Assembly (NCBI RefSeq): GCF_900110255.1
Contig: NZ_FODD01000008.1
Span: 186,001-250,000 of the forward strand
Length of the DNA: 64,000 nucleotides
Source of the DNA: Actinacidiphila rubida
GTDB lineage: Bacteria; Actinomycetota; Actinomycetes; Streptomycetales; Streptomycetaceae
Direction: 5' to 3'
Under the pieces are notes generated by a model. The model did no database searches, was not told the DNA's origin, and was given only the letters and a program-made list of their open reading frames with translations. Shown one piece after another: positions 1 through 10,297 of the stretch (position 1 is the first letter of the stretch; each line of letters starts with the position of its first letter). The position numbers were made by a program, and so were the translations under genes.

Positions 1-305
1 CCCGCACCTCCCGGGCCCCGCGCGGGACATGCCCGCACGGGGGGGTGCGCCGCTCCGGCACGGCCCGGTTCCCCCGTCGGCCGGACCGCAGCGGCGCCTC
101 CCCCGTGCGCCCCCCGTTCGCGGTGGGCCGGGTCGACCGCCGCCCCGTGTCGGCGGTCGGGGTCCGCGCCCGTCCGCGGTACCACTGTCCCCGTTTGCGC
201 AGGTCGCGCCCATCCGTGCGGATACTCAACCCCGCGGCTGAGTACGGGTACTCAGCACTGGGCGGTTTCACCTCCCGCCGCGCGTGGGGGCCTAGACTCG
301 CGCTC
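1..305. other. Non-coding upstream region of the DUF4126 gene
   Basis: I find no credible gene here. Open frames that cross it are Arg/Pro-rich and show no protein-like pattern. The left part could belong to the end or upstream region of a gene outside the window. The right part carries a symmetric operator-like element and a -10-like box for the gene that starts at 306. Confidence 0.5.
222..256. promoter_or_regulatory. Operator-like element with three half-sites
   Basis: A perfect 9-bp inverted repeat, GCTGAGTAC-GG-GTACTCAGC, lies at 237-256. A further half-site, ATACTCA, lies at 222-228, giving three ordered copies of the same heptamer in alternating orientation. It ends about 36 bp before the -10-like box of the DUF4126 gene. 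This is the geometry of a transcription-factor operator. The factor is unknown. Confidence 0.4.
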
Positions 306-308
306 GTG
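293..308 (+). promoter_or_regulatory. Probable leaderless promoter of the DUF4126 gene
   Basis: TAGACT at 293-298 is followed by 7 nt and then the GTG start at 306. No Shine-Dalgarno sequence precedes the GTG. A transcript starting about 7 nt after a -10 box would begin at the start codon. No convincing -35 box is visible. Confidence 0.45.
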
Positions 309-929
309 TCCGTCCTCCCCCTCGTGTTCACCAGCGGCTGGGCCAGCGGCATCAACGCCTACGCCGTCGTGCTGCTGCTCGGCGTGCTCGGCAGGGCCGG
401 GGTGAGCGACCAGGTGCCCGCGTCGCTGGAACGCGCCGACGTGCTGGTGGTGGCCGGCGTGCTGTTCCTGTGCGGGGCGGTCGCGGACAAGATCCCCTAC
501 GTCGACTCGGCGTGGGATGCGGTGCACACCGTGATCCGCCCGGTGGCCGGCGCGGTGGTGGCGGCGCTGCTGGCCGGGCAGCAGGGGTCGCTGTCCCACC
601 TGGCGGCCGGCGCGATCGGCGGTTCCACGGCCCTGGCCAGCCATCTGGTGAAGGCGGGCACGAGGATGGCCGTCAACACCTCGCCCGAGCCGTTCAGCAA
701 CATCGTGCTGAGCACGCTGGAGGACCTGGCCGTCGCCGGCATCGTGGTGCTGGCGCTCTTCCACCCGGTGGTGGCCGCGGCCGTGGCCGCGGTGCTGCTG
801 ACGCTGGGCCTGACGACGCTGGTCCTCCTGTTCTCGCGCATCCGCCGCTTCTTCCGGCGCCGCAGGCAGCGCCGTCGCGGCGGCGTCGGGCCGGGCGGCG
901 GCGTGACCCGGGCCCCGGCGGCCACCTGA
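306..929 (+). CDS. DUF4126 family integral membrane protein
   Basis: The product is about 207 aa and almost entirely hydrophobic, with roughly four to five membrane segments and a basic tail (Arg-rich from about residue 178) that should lie in the cytoplasm. Recognisable stretches are the SGWASGINAY opening and the ADKIPYVDS motif, which fit the DUF4126 family. The GTG at 306 is chosen because the protein-like sequence begins there and a TAGACT box sits 7 nt upstream. An in-frame extension back to 45 is Arg/Pro-rich and not protein-like. The biochemical function is unknown. It is transcribed in the same direction as the oxidoreductase that begins 28 bp downstream, which has its own -10-like box. 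Confidence 0.8.
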   Translation: MSVLPLVFTSGWASGINAYAVVLLLGVLGRAGVSDQVPASLERADVLVVAGVLFLCGAVADKIPYVDSAWDAVHTVIRPVAGAVVAALLAGQQGSLSHLAAGAIGGSTALASHLVKAGTRMAVNTSPEPFSNIVLSTLEDLAVAGIVVLALFHPVVAAAVAAVLLTLGLTTLVLLFSRIRRFFRRRRQRRRGGVGPGGGVTRAPAAT

Positions 930-944
930 CCGCGAGGGCGCCGC

Positions 945-960
945 TACAGTCCTGGTCATG
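945..960 (+). promoter_or_regulatory. Probable leaderless promoter of the flavin oxidoreductase gene
   Basis: TACAGT at 945-950 is separated by 7 nt from the ATG at 958, and no ribosome binding site is present. This is the same arrangement as at 293. The -35 region is weak. Confidence 0.45.
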
Positions 961-2475
961 GCACGAATTGCGGTGATCGGCGCGGGCATGGCCTCGATGG
1001 CGACGGCTGCCCGGCTCGCCGTCGGCGGCCACCAGGTGGTCGTGCACGAGCGGTCGGACACCTACGGCGGCGGCGTCGGGCTGCTGGCCCGGGACGGCTT
1101 CCGCTTCGACACCGGGCCCGGCGTGCTGCTGCTCCCCGCGGTCCAGCGGGACCTGTTCGTGAAGACGGGCAAGAAGGCGCTCGAGGACCTCGTCGGCCTG
1201 GAGCAGGTCGACCCGGCGGCCCGCCATCTGCTGCCGGGCGGCGTGGACGTCACGCTGCCCAACGCCTCCCGCTCGGGCGTCGTCGAGGCGCTGGACGCGG
1301 CCTTCGGCAAGGGCAGCGGCGACCGCTGGAGCCAGGTGATGGTGCGGGCCCGCGAGGTGTGGGAGGCCACCCGCAGGCCGCTGCTCGAGGACGTGCTGCA
1401 CGATCCCGCGACGTTGGCGCGCGACCCCTACCCGGCGGCCGCCCGGCGCGGGCTGTTCCGGCGCGGCGGCCCGCCCGGCCTGGCGGGCGTGGCCGCGGGC
1501 GAACTGGGCGGCGGGGGCCTCGGGACGCTGCTGGAGAGCTGGGCGCTGGCCTACGGCCTCGACCCGCGGCGCGCCCCGGCCTCGGCGACGGTCCTGCCGT
1601 ACGTGGAGCAGACGTTCGGCGTCTGGTACGTGCGCGGCGGCATGCGGGCGCTGGCGGACGCGCTGTACGAGCGCTGCCTGGAGCGCCGCGTGGAGTTCCG
1701 CTTCGGCACCGCCGTGACCGGGCTGCTGCTGGACGGCGGCAAGGCCGCCGGTCTCGAACTGTCCGGCGGCGACAGCACACCCGCCGACGTGGTGGTGGCC
1801 GGGGCGCCGCTGCCCGCCCTGTACCGCGACGGCGTGCTGCCGCCGGATGCCGGCGGCTCCGGCCCCGGGGGCGAACCGGGACGCTGCACGGTGCACCTCG
1901 CGCTGCGCGGGGCCCGCCCGGCCGGGACCGCGCACCGCACCGTCGTGCACGCCGCGGACCGTGGTGCCGAGGCGGCGTGGGTCTTCGGACCGGAACGCCG
2001 GCCGCTCCCCGGGACCGGCGCGCTCACCGTGACGGTGCTGCGCCCCGACGACCCCGCGGTGCGGCCCGACGGCCACGAGGCGGTGACGCTCACCGCGACC
2101 GTGCCCTGCCACGACCCGAACGGCACCGGCCGGGGTCTGGACTGGAGTGCGGGCGGCGCGGCCGAGGCGTTCGCGGCGCGGATGACCGAGGCCGCGGAGG
2201 CGGCCGTACCGGGCCTGCGGGGGCGGGAGTTGTGGCGCGAGGTGCGCACCCCCGCGGACACCGCCCGCCAGACCGCGGCCCCCGGCGGTTCGGTGCCGGC
2301 CCCGGCCCTGGCCGGGGCCTCCGGCACGCTGCTCCGCCCGCCCAACCGCCCCTCCCTGCCCGGCCTCTACCTCGTCGGCGGCTGGGCCCACCCCGGCGGC
2401 GGCCTCCCGCACGCGGGCATGTCCGGCGCGATCGTCGCCGACCTGATCGCCGGCGGGCCTGGCGGCAGCCGCTAA
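958..2475 (+). CDS. Phytoene desaturase-like NAD(P)/FAD-dependent oxidoreductase
   Basis: The protein (505 aa) opens with a dinucleotide-binding motif, VIGAGMASMATAARLA (about residues 6-21), followed by an acidic residue ending the second strand (VVVHERS). A second flavin-contacting motif near the C-terminus (LYLVGGWAHPGGGLPHAGMSG) is the standard C-terminal signature of the CrtI/phytoene desaturase and amine-oxidase-like superfamily. The usual GxGxxG is present as GAGMAS, so one glycine is replaced by Ser. No other carotenoid gene lies nearby, so the substrate cannot be inferred from context. It could act on a carotenoid, another polyene or an unrelated compound. The gene is probably monocistronic: it has its own -10-like box and is followed by the repeat island. 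Confidence 0.82.
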   Translation: MARIAVIGAGMASMATAARLAVGGHQVVVHERSDTYGGGVGLLARDGFRFDTGPGVLLLPAVQRDLFVKTGKKALEDLVGLEQVDPAARHLLPGGVDVTLPNASRSGVVEALDAAFGKGSGDRWSQVMVRAREVWEATRRPLLEDVLHDPATLARDPYPAAARRGLFRRGGPPGLAGVAAGELGGGGLGTLLESWALAYGLDPRRAPASATVLPYVEQTFGVWYVRGGMRALADALYERCLERRVEFRFGTAVTGLLLDGGKAAGLELSGGDSTPADVVVAGAPLPALYRDGVLPPDAGGSGPGGEPGRCTVHLALRGARPAGTAHRTVVHAADRGAEAAWVFGPERRPLPGTGALTVTVLRPDDPAVRPDGHEAVTLTATVPCHDPNGTGRGLDWSAGGAAEAFAARMTEAAEAAVPGLRGRELWREVRTPADTARQTAAPGGSVPAPALAGASGTLLRPPNRPSLPGLYLVGGWAHPGGGLPHAGMSGAIVADLIAGGPGGSR

Positions 2476-2799
2476 CGGGGTGCCCCCGGGGCTTGTCGGC
2501 CGTCCACCGGCCGGTGGTGGGGGTTCCTCGCGTTGGGGGGCACCTCCCGGCCGAAGCCTGGGGGACCCGCGTCCCCTGCGGCTCCCGGGCTGCCCCCGGG
2601 CCGCCGTACCCGTCTGCTGCGCCGTCGTGGCTTGTCGCGTTGGGGGCACCTCCCGGCCGAAGGCTGGGGGACCCCGCGCCCCTGCGGCTTCCGGGGTGCC
2701 TCGCGCTGCGCGCTGCCGTCTGCCGGTCTCGTCTCGGCTTGTCGCGCAGTTCCCCGCGCCCCTGGCGGTGCAGGTTCGTGGGTGGGGTCAGGGGCCACT

Positions 2800-2885
2800 C
2801 CGGGAGTGTCTCCTCGAACTGTGCGTGCACCGTACTTCCGTGCCCTTACCCGGGCGGATGCACAGTTCTGCGGGGACACACCCGG
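2800..2885 (+). repeat. Left 86-nt hairpin of the inverted-repeat island
   Basis: The outer stem is CCGGGAGTGTCTCC (2800-2813) with GGGGACACACCCGG (2872-2885), 14 positions with one mismatch. The inner stem is AACTGTGC (2817-2824) with GCACAGTT (2860-2867). A 35-nt loop lies between. It is an imperfect copy of the hairpin at 2980-3065, in opposite orientation. It could be a structured RNA or a DNA cruciform; the sequence alone does not decide which. Confidence 0.65.
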
Positions 2886-2979
2886 ATCGTCCCCTTCCGG
2901 CCGGCCCCCGTCTGCGGGAGGACGTTGGCCGTGTCCCATGTCCCCCGCCGCACGGTGGGTGAGCGGGAGGGGGTGGGGA

Positions 2980-3065
2980 GGAAGTGCTCCCCGCAGAGAA
3001 ATGTGCGCGGCCCCCGGGCAACAACACGTACGAACCCGTATGCACATTTCCGAGGAGACGCTTCC
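2980..3065 (-). repeat. Right 86-nt hairpin of the inverted-repeat island
   Basis: The inner stem is AAATGTGC (2999-3006) with GCACATTT (3042-3049). The outer stem is GGAAGTGCTCC (from 2980) with GGAGACGCTTCC (3054-3065), containing one G-T pair and one bulge. Compared with the left copy, the inner stem changes a C-G pair to A-T on both sides, so pairing is preserved while sequence differs. Length (86 nt) and layout match the left copy. Confidence 0.65.
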
Positions 3066-3473
3066 GGAGCGCCCCCGACCCCACGGACAAAGGGCACGCA
3101 CACCAGGGGCGCGAGGTCCCCCAGCCTTCGGCCGGGAGGTGCCCCCAACGCGAGCAACCCACCACCGGCCGGTGGACGGCAACGCACCGCAAGGGGCTGG
3201 GCGGAAGCCGCAGGGGCGCGGGGTCCCCCAGCCTTCGGCCGGGAGGTGCCCCCAACGCGACAAGCCACGACGGCGCGGCAGGCGGCCGAACAAGCCCCGG
3301 GGGCACCCCGTAGGCCGAACCCGTCCACCGGCCGGTGGACGGCCGAGCAAGCCCCAGGAGCACCCCGGAGATCCTTAACCCCCCGCCGGGGACGTTCAAC
3401 CCATCGAGCGGAAAAGCCCGTTGACCTCGACTGGGGCCCAGCGCCAGCGCCTAGCGTGATCCGCGGCCCGTGA

Positions 3474-5741
<2,268 letters not shown>

Positions 5742-5750
5742 CCGCACACC

Positions 5751-5777
5751 GGCCGGCCGGGCCCCCGCCCGCCGGCC
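5751..5777. terminator. Bidirectional hairpin between convergent genes
   Basis: GGCCGGCCGGGC (5751-5762) pairs with GCCCGCCGGCC (to 5777) with one bulge. It lies in the 45-bp gap between the geoA stop and the stop of the convergent gene. There is no T tract, as is usual in this GC range. Confidence 0.5.
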
Positions 5778-5786
5778 CCGCGGGCC

Positions 5787-6761
5787 TCAGGACCGGTACG
5801 GGTCGTACGGGTCGTAGTGCTGGGCGGGCTGCTGCACCTGCTGCTCGTACGGCGACTGGTGCGGCTGCGGCGGGATGTACGGCTGCGAGTGGGGCTGGGC
5901 CGGGGCCTGCGGCGGCGGCTGCTGCCCGTAGCCGTACGACGCGTAGGGATCGCCCTGGTCGCCCTGGTCCTGCCGGCCGTTCGGGGAGTGCGCCTGGGGC
6001 GTCCAGTCGCCGGTGGCCTGCTGGCCGTACCCGCCGTCCTGGTAGCCGCCGCCGTAGCCCTGGTCGTAGGACGTGGCGGCGGTCGTCTGCTGCGGGTACC
6101 CGTATCCGGCTCCCTGGCCCTGGTCGGCGGCGTAGCCGTAACCCTGGTCGCCGGTCCAGCCGCCGGACTGCTCGTACCCGCCGCCGTAGCCGCCGGAGTC
6201 GTAGGAGGCGGCGGCCGCCGCGGGCTGCGGCTCGCCGGTGCCCCACTCGTAGCCCCGGGTGCCGTAGCCGTCGTAGCCGCCGCTGGTGTAGGGGTCGGGG
6301 GTGTACGAGGACTGGCCGTCGTACAGCGGGTACTCGCCGCTGTCCTCGTGCATCGGGACCGGGCGGTGGAGCGCCGCGGGGTCCGACTCGTCGGCCAGCA
6401 CGTCCTGCCCGGCCGGGGCGCCCTGCCCGAAGTCCGGCTCGACCGCGGTGACCTCCAGGACCGGTTCGCGCGCCTCGCCGGCCCTGCGGCGGCGGCTGGC
6501 ACCGGGGCGCCCGCCCAGCGCCCAGCCGGTCGAGAAGCCGCGCTTGTACGACAGGGTGACGAACGTCTGGCCGGTGCCGAAGGCGGCGGCGCCCAGCACG
6601 ATCAGGAGGACCTGGCGCTCGTACACCCCGGCGACGACGCCGAGGAAGCCGGTGAAGGCCAGCACGCGCCAGCGCAACCGGGCCTTGTACTGCAGCAGCA
6701 CCTCACCGAGCAGCCACAGTGCGACGATGCCGAACGCGACGTAGAGCAACGAGTAGCCCAT
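5787..6761 (-). CDS. Membrane protein with Tyr/Gly/Gln-rich disordered tail
   Basis: The protein (324 aa) has two to three hydrophobic segments within residues 1-75, then a charged linker and, from about residue 140, a long low-complexity region rich in Y, G, Q and P with recurring GYG, QGYGG and YDSGGYGG units. I do not recognise a catalytic domain. The tail resembles prion-like or phase-separating sequences, which is a description and not a function. The ATG at 6761 has a GAGGAGG sequence upstream. It lies 27 bp after the stop of metF on the same strand, so it is probably co-transcribed with metF. Confidence 0.75.
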   Translation of the reverse strand: MGYSLLYVAFGIVALWLLGEVLLQYKARLRWRVLAFTGFLGVVAGVYERQVLLIVLGAAAFGTGQTFVTLSYKRGFSTGWALGGRPGASRRRRAGEAREPVLEVTAVEPDFGQGAPAGQDVLADESDPAALHRPVPMHEDSGEYPLYDGQSSYTPDPYTSGGYDGYGTRGYEWGTGEPQPAAAAASYDSGGYGGGYEQSGGWTGDQGYGYAADQGQGAGYGYPQQTTAATSYDQGYGGGYQDGGYGQQATGDWTPQAHSPNGRQDQGDQGDPYASYGYGQQPPPQAPAQPHSQPYIPPQPHQSPYEQQVQQPAQHYDPYDPYRS

Positions 6762-6788
6762 GTGCTGCTCACCTCCTCGCCTAGGGTG

Positions 6789-7709
6789 TCACGCCGCCCG
6801 CTGGTGAAGTCCGAGGTTCTCGTAGATCTCCAGCGAAGCGGTGGAGTGGTTAAGAGTAATGAAGTGCAGCCCGGGAATGTCCTCGGCCATCAGACGCCGG
6901 CACATCTCGGTGGTGAACTCGATGCCGATCTCGCGCACCGCGGCCGGGTCGTCCTGCACCGCGAGGATGCGGGACGCCAGTTCGGGCGGGAAGGGCGCGT
7001 TGCCCAGCTGCGAGAAGCGCTCGATCTGCCGGACGTTGGTCACCGGCATCACCTCGGGAATGATCGGGATGGTGCAGCCGGCGGCGTCCACCCGGTCGCG
7101 CAGCCGCAGGTAGGCGTCGGCGTCGAAGAACATCTGGGTGATCGCGAAGTCGGCGCCCGCGTGCACCTTCTCCAGGAAGTACCGGGTGTCCTCGGCCGGG
7201 TCGGTGGACCGCGGGTGCATCTCGGTGAACGCGGCGACGCCCACGCAGAAGTCGCCGGACTCCTTGATCAGCCGGACCAGTTCCGCGGCGTACGTCAGGC
7301 CCTGCGGGTGCGGAACCCAGGCGCCCAGCGGGTCGCCGGGCGGGTCGCCGCGCACGGCCAGCATGTTGCGGATGCCGGCGTCGGCGTACTGCCCGATGAT
7401 GTTGCGCAGCTCGGCGACGGAGTGGTTGACGGCCGTCAGGTGCGCGCACGGGGTCAGCGTGGTGTCCGAGACGATGCGGTCGGTGGCGCGCACGGTGCCC
7501 TCGCGGGACGAGCCGCCGGCACCGTAGGTGACCGACACGAACGTCGGCTGGACCGCCTCGATCCTGCGGATCGCGTTCCACAGCGTCCGCTCGCCCTTGT
7601 CGGTCTTGGGCGCCGCGAACTCGAACGAGTACGAGCGCCCGCCGCCGGCGAGCAGCTCACGAATCGTGACCGCCCGGTCGGTGCGCGTGGATGAGGTGCC
7701 CAGAGCCAT
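6789..7709 (-). CDS. metF: Methylenetetrahydrofolate reductase (NAD(P)H)
   Basis: This cytoplasmic flavoenzyme (306 aa) reduces 5,10-methylene-THF to 5-methyl-THF, the methyl donor for methionine synthesis. Family motifs are clear: SFEFAAPK near the N-terminus, [11 protein letters not shown] around residues 57-67, [21 protein letters not shown] and [11 protein letters not shown]. The length is normal for bacterial MetF. The ATG at 7709 has no Shine-Dalgarno sequence but a TAGCCT box 6 nt upstream, so the transcript may be leaderless. Near the 3' end the codons for ITLNHS run ATT-ACT-CTT-AAC, T-ending codons unlike the rest of the gene. The downstream membrane-protein gene probably shares the transcript. 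Confidence 0.95.
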   Translation of the reverse strand: MALGTSSTRTDRAVTIRELLAGGGRSYSFEFAAPKTDKGERTLWNAIRRIEAVQPTFVSVTYGAGGSSREGTVRATDRIVSDTTLTPCAHLTAVNHSVAELRNIIGQYADAGIRNMLAVRGDPPGDPLGAWVPHPQGLTYAAELVRLIKESGDFCVGVAAFTEMHPRSTDPAEDTRYFLEKVHAGADFAITQMFFDADAYLRLRDRVDAAGCTIPIIPEVMPVTNVRQIERFSQLGNAPFPPELASRILAVQDDPAAVREIGIEFTTEMCRRLMAEDIPGLHFITLNHSTASLEIYENLGLHQRAA

Positions 7710-7721
7710 GCCTGAAGGCTA
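7710..7721 (-). promoter_or_regulatory. Probable leaderless promoter of metF
   Basis: Reading the minus strand, TAGCCT (7721-7716) is followed by 6 nt and then the metF ATG at 7709. No ribosome binding site is present. Confidence 0.4.
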
Positions 7722-7800
7722 ACCTCGGTCGGCGACCGTGCGTCACCGCGTGGGCCCATATGCCCGCCTCGGTACGATTCCTGTCCACCTGCTGGACACC

Positions 7801-7834
7801 GCGGCCACCCGCGGCCACCCGCGGCCACCCGCGG
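7801..7834. repeat. Ten-bp tandem repeat, three copies
   Basis: GCGGCCACCC is repeated three times exactly (7801-7830) with a partial fourth unit. It lies just downstream of the thiE stop codon, between thiE and metF. It is a candidate length-variable site. No function is evident. Confidence 0.7.
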
Positions 7835-7840
7835 GGCGGG

Positions 7841-8491
7841 TCAGTCCCGGGACCTGACCGCCGCCGCGAGGGCCGCGGCCGCGGTCGCCGGGTCGGCGGC
7901 CTCGGTGATCGCGCGGACCACCACGATCCGGCGGGCGCCGGCGTCCAGCACCTGCTCGACGGTGCCGAGGTCGATGCCGCCGATCGCGAACCAGGGCCGG
8001 CCGGTGCCGAGCGCCGCGGCGTAGCGGACCAGGTCGAGGCCGGGCGCCGGGCGGCCGGGCTTGGTGGGGGTGGGCCACACCGGGCCGGTGCAGAAGTAGT
8101 CGGCGCCGGGCTCGACGGCCGCCGCGTCGACCTCGGGCTGCGCGTGGCAGGAGCGCCCGATGAGCACCTGGCTGCCGAGCAGGGCCCGCGCGGCCGGCAC
8201 CGGCAGGTCGCCCTGCCCCAGGTGCAGGACGTCCGCGCCGGCCGCGTGGGCCACGTCGGCCCGGTCGTTGACCGCCAGGAGCCGGCCGTGCCGGCGGCAG
8301 GCCGCCGCCAGCACGGCCAGCGCGGCGAGCTCCTCGCGGGCCTCGATGCCCTTCTGCCGCAGCTGGATGACGTCCACCCCGGCGCCGAGCACCGCGTCCG
8401 CGAACCCGGCGAGGTCGCCGCGCTCGGTGCGGGCGTCGGTGCACAGGTACAGCCGGGCGTCGGCAAGCTGCTCGCGGGCCGTGGCGCTCAT
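7841..8491 (-). CDS. thiE: Thiamine phosphate synthase
   Basis: ThiE (216 aa) joins HMP-pyrophosphate and the thiazole phosphate carboxylate to give thiamine phosphate. The (beta/alpha)8 signatures are visible: LYLCTDA at the start, [37 protein letters not shown] and the phosphate-binding [15 protein letters not shown]. The length is standard. The ATG at 8491 is preceded by GGGGGAG. It is encoded on the strand opposite to thiOSG, about 2 kb away, and no TPP riboswitch is visible before it. Downstream on the same strand is metF. Confidence 0.95.
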   Translation of the reverse strand: MSATAREQLADARLYLCTDARTERGDLAGFADAVLGAGVDVIQLRQKGIEAREELAALAVLAAACRRHGRLLAVNDRADVAHAAGADVLHLGQGDLPVPAARALLGSQVLIGRSCHAQPEVDAAAVEPGADYFCTGPVWPTPTKPGRPAPGLDLVRYAAALGTGRPWFAIGGIDLGTVEQVLDAGARRIVVVRAITEAADPATAAAALAAAVRSRD

Positions 8492-8513
8492 CGGGCTCCC
8501 CCAGAAGGTCGGG

Positions 8514-8888
8514 CTACACGGCGAGCGCCTGCGCGCGGCGCTTCACCTCGGTCCCGCGATTCTCGCGCAGCGCCTGGACCGGGGTGCCGGGCAGGGTCGA
8601 GTCGGCGGTGAAGAGCCACTCCAGCGCCTCGTCGTCCGAGAATCCGTCGTCCTTCAGGACGGTGAGGGTGCCCGAGAGGCCCTTGATGATCTTTCCGTCC
8701 CCGAGGAAATCGGCGGGGACCATCAGAACCTTGTTCTCACCACGGCGTACCGCGATGAGCTGCCCTTCCTTGATCAGCGGGCGGATCCGGGTCACTTCGA
8801 GTCCGAGACGCTCGGCGACCTCCGGCAGGGTGAGCCAGGAGGGGACCAGGGCGTCGATGTGTGCGTCAACCGACGAGAAAACAGTCAC
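8514..8888 (-). CDS. Rv2175c-type DNA-binding protein
   Basis: This small protein (124 aa) has a winged-helix-like N-terminal half ([37 protein letters not shown]) of the excisionase/MerR-like type. Its C-terminal half ([36 protein letters not shown]) is typical of the Rv2175c family of actinobacterial DNA-binding proteins. In Mycobacterium that protein is a substrate of a PASTA-family Ser/Thr kinase, and here a PASTA kinase gene lies 4 kb away. The GTG at 8888 begins the conserved sequence. The gene ends 22 bp before thiE on the same strand, so the two are probably co-transcribed. Confidence 0.85.
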   Translation of the reverse strand: MTVFSSVDAHIDALVPSWLTLPEVAERLGLEVTRIRPLIKEGQLIAVRRGENKVLMVPADFLGDGKIIKGLSGTLTVLKDDGFSDDEALEWLFTADSTLPGTPVQALRENRGTEVKRRAQALAV

Positions 8889-9076
8889 AGGGCAAGGGTG
8901 CCACCTGGGGCCGACAACCGCTGCGGCACACCGCCGAACGGCCCGCCGTCCGGGGGGCGGGCATCCGGCGTCCCCAGGTCAGCGGACCGCGCCCGCCACG
9001 ACCCGCACGGCCGTCAGCGGCGCGGCGGCGGCAGCGGCGTCCCCAGCGGCGCGGCGGTGTCAGGGGACCACCGGCG

Positions 9077-10297
9077 TCAGCGGACCGCGGCCTTCAGCGG
9101 CACGGCCGGGTCGGCGGCCGCCGGCGGGTCCAGCACCGCGGACGCGGCGATCAGCTTGCGGGCCTGCGCCATGTCGCGCGGCCGGCCCACGGCCAGGACC
9201 GCCCGCAGCGCGCCGTCCCGCAGCCACACCACCGACCACGCGGGGCCCGACGGGTCGCCCCTGAGCACCATGGTGTCGCCCTCCTCGTGCTGCCCTGCGT
9301 ACTGCACGAAGCGGCCGAACTGCTCGGACCAGAAGTACGGCACCGGGTCGTAGGCGACGTCGCCGCCGAGCAGGTTGGCCGCCGCCGTGCGCGGGCCCTG
9401 CACCGCGTTGTCCCAGTGGTGGATGAGCATCCGGCGGCCGTAGCGCGCGGACGGGAAAGAGGCGCAGTCGCCGACCGCGTAGACGTCGGGCGCGGTGGTG
9501 CGCAGCCGGTCGTCGGCGCGCACCGCGCCCTGCGCGTCGAGCGCGACCTCGGAGCCGCCGAGCCAGCCGGTGGCCGGCCGGGCGCCGATGCCGACGACGA
9601 CCGCGCCGGCCGGCAGCCGCGACCCGTCGGCCAGCACCACGGCGCCGGGTTCGACGGCGGCGACCGGTGTCCCGGCGCGCAGCTCCACGCCGGCCTCGTC
9701 GTACCAGCCGGTCATGTGCCGGGTGACGTCCTCCGGCAGCACCTCCGCCAGCGGCCGCCGCGCGGCCTCCACGACGGTCACCTCGCAGCCCGCCTGCCGG
9801 GCCGCGGTGGCGAACTCCGCGCCGATCCAGCCGGCGCCGACGACCACGATCCGCTCCTGGGCCTCCAGCACCGGGCGCAGCGCGGCCGCGTCGTCGAGGG
9901 TGCGCAGCGGGTACACGCCGGGCAGTCCCTCGGTGCCGGGCAGTGCCATCGCGTAGGCGCCGCTGGCGATCACGAGCCGGTCGTAGCCGACCGGGCCGGC
10001 GTCGGTGACGATCTCGTGGTCGGCGGCCCGCAGCGCCTCCGCGTGCACGCCCAGGCGCAGTTCGACGCCGAGGGCGGCGAAGTCGACGTCGAACCGCACG
10101 TCGAGGAGGGTGTCGGCGCCCGCGCCGCCGAACAGGACCGCCTTCGACAGGGGCGGGCGGTCGTAGGGGGCGTGCGGTTCGGCGCCGAGGATCGTCACGG
10201 GCGAGCGCCAGCCCTGCTGGCGGAGTTCCAGGGCGGTCTGGACGCCGGCCATCCCTGCGCCGACGATCACCGCGTGCAGCTCGTTCACACCGGTCAC
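9077..10297 (-). CDS. FAD/NAD(P)-dependent ferredoxin-reductase-like oxidoreductase
   Basis: The protein (406 aa) has the two-dinucleotide-fold plan of ferredoxin reductases that serve oxygenases. The FAD motif VIVGAGMAGVQTALEL lies near residues 8-23, the active-site-side motif APYDRPPLSKAVL follows, the NAD(P) motif IVVVGAGWIGAEFA lies near 150-165, and the second FAD motif DVYAVGDCA is near 290. A C-terminal reductase domain (YFWSEQFGRFVQYAG) completes it. GTG at 10297 is chosen for its GGAGAG sequence; a second GTG at 10288 is possible. No ferredoxin or P450 gene is adjacent, so the electron acceptor is unknown. It is divergent from the thiO operon. Confidence 0.88.
   Translation of the reverse strand: MTGVNELHAVIVGAGMAGVQTALELRQQGWRSPVTILGAEPHAPYDRPPLSKAVLFGGAGADTLLDVRFDVDFAALGVELRLGVHAEALRAADHEIVTDAGPVGYDRLVIASGAYAMALPGTEGLPGVYPLRTLDDAAALRPVLEAQERIVVVGAGWIGAEFATAARQAGCEVTVVEAARRPLAEVLPEDVTRHMTGWYDEAGVELRAGTPVAAVEPGAVVLADGSRLPAGAVVVGIGARPATGWLGGSEVALDAQGAVRADDRLRTTAPDVYAVGDCASFPSARYGRRMLIHHWDNAVQGPRTAAANLLGGDVAYDPVPYFWSEQFGRFVQYAGQHEEGDTMVLRGDPSGPAWSVVWLRDGALRAVLAVGRPRDMAQARKLIAASAVLDPPAAADPAVPLKAAVR

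Larger units (their letters stand above)
2484..3360. repeat. Large imperfect inverted-repeat island, non-coding
   Basis: The 1,025 bp between 2475 and 3501 hold no plausible gene. The segment is symmetric about position 2932. Each arm carries two copies of a 27-nt module: left copies at 2541-2567 and 2647-2673, right copies in opposite orientation at 3115-3141 and 3222-3248. Its core can fold as a short GCC-TTC-GGC hairpin. Each arm also has a palindromic GTCCACCGGCCGGTGG-type segment (about 2501-2516 and 3322-3340) and, nearest the centre, one 86-nt hairpin. Modules like the 27-nt one are, from memory, dispersed in Streptomyces genomes. The head-to-head pairing of the whole set, next to geosmin synthase, is the unusual feature. 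No transposase or reading frame is present. Confidence 0.8.

Noticed and set aside
694..2649. Long open frame on the minus strand opposite the desaturase-like gene
   Set aside because: It is rich in Arg, Gly, Ala and Pro, shows no domain pattern and lies fully antisense to a clear gene. Such frames are common in GC-rich DNA.
2541..3248. CRISPR array
   Set aside because: The four 27-nt modules are in two orientations at irregular distances and there are no regular spacers or cas genes.
2484..3360. Insertion sequence or MITE with terminal repeats
   Set aside because: No transposase is present, and I find no short target duplication at the edges, so I list it as a repeat island only.
2480..3399. 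Several frames inside the inverted-repeat island, on both strands
   Set aside because: They follow the repeats and give Arg/Gly/Pro-rich translations mirrored on both strands. No start context or domain is seen.
1359..3473. Long plus-strand frame crossing the repeat island
   Set aside because: Its composition is Arg/Pro/Ala only, and it runs through the desaturase gene in another frame and through the inverted repeats. No motif is visible.
6301..6744. Plus-strand frame opposite the Tyr/Gly-rich membrane protein
   Set aside because: It is a low-complexity antisense shadow of the repeated GGY codons.
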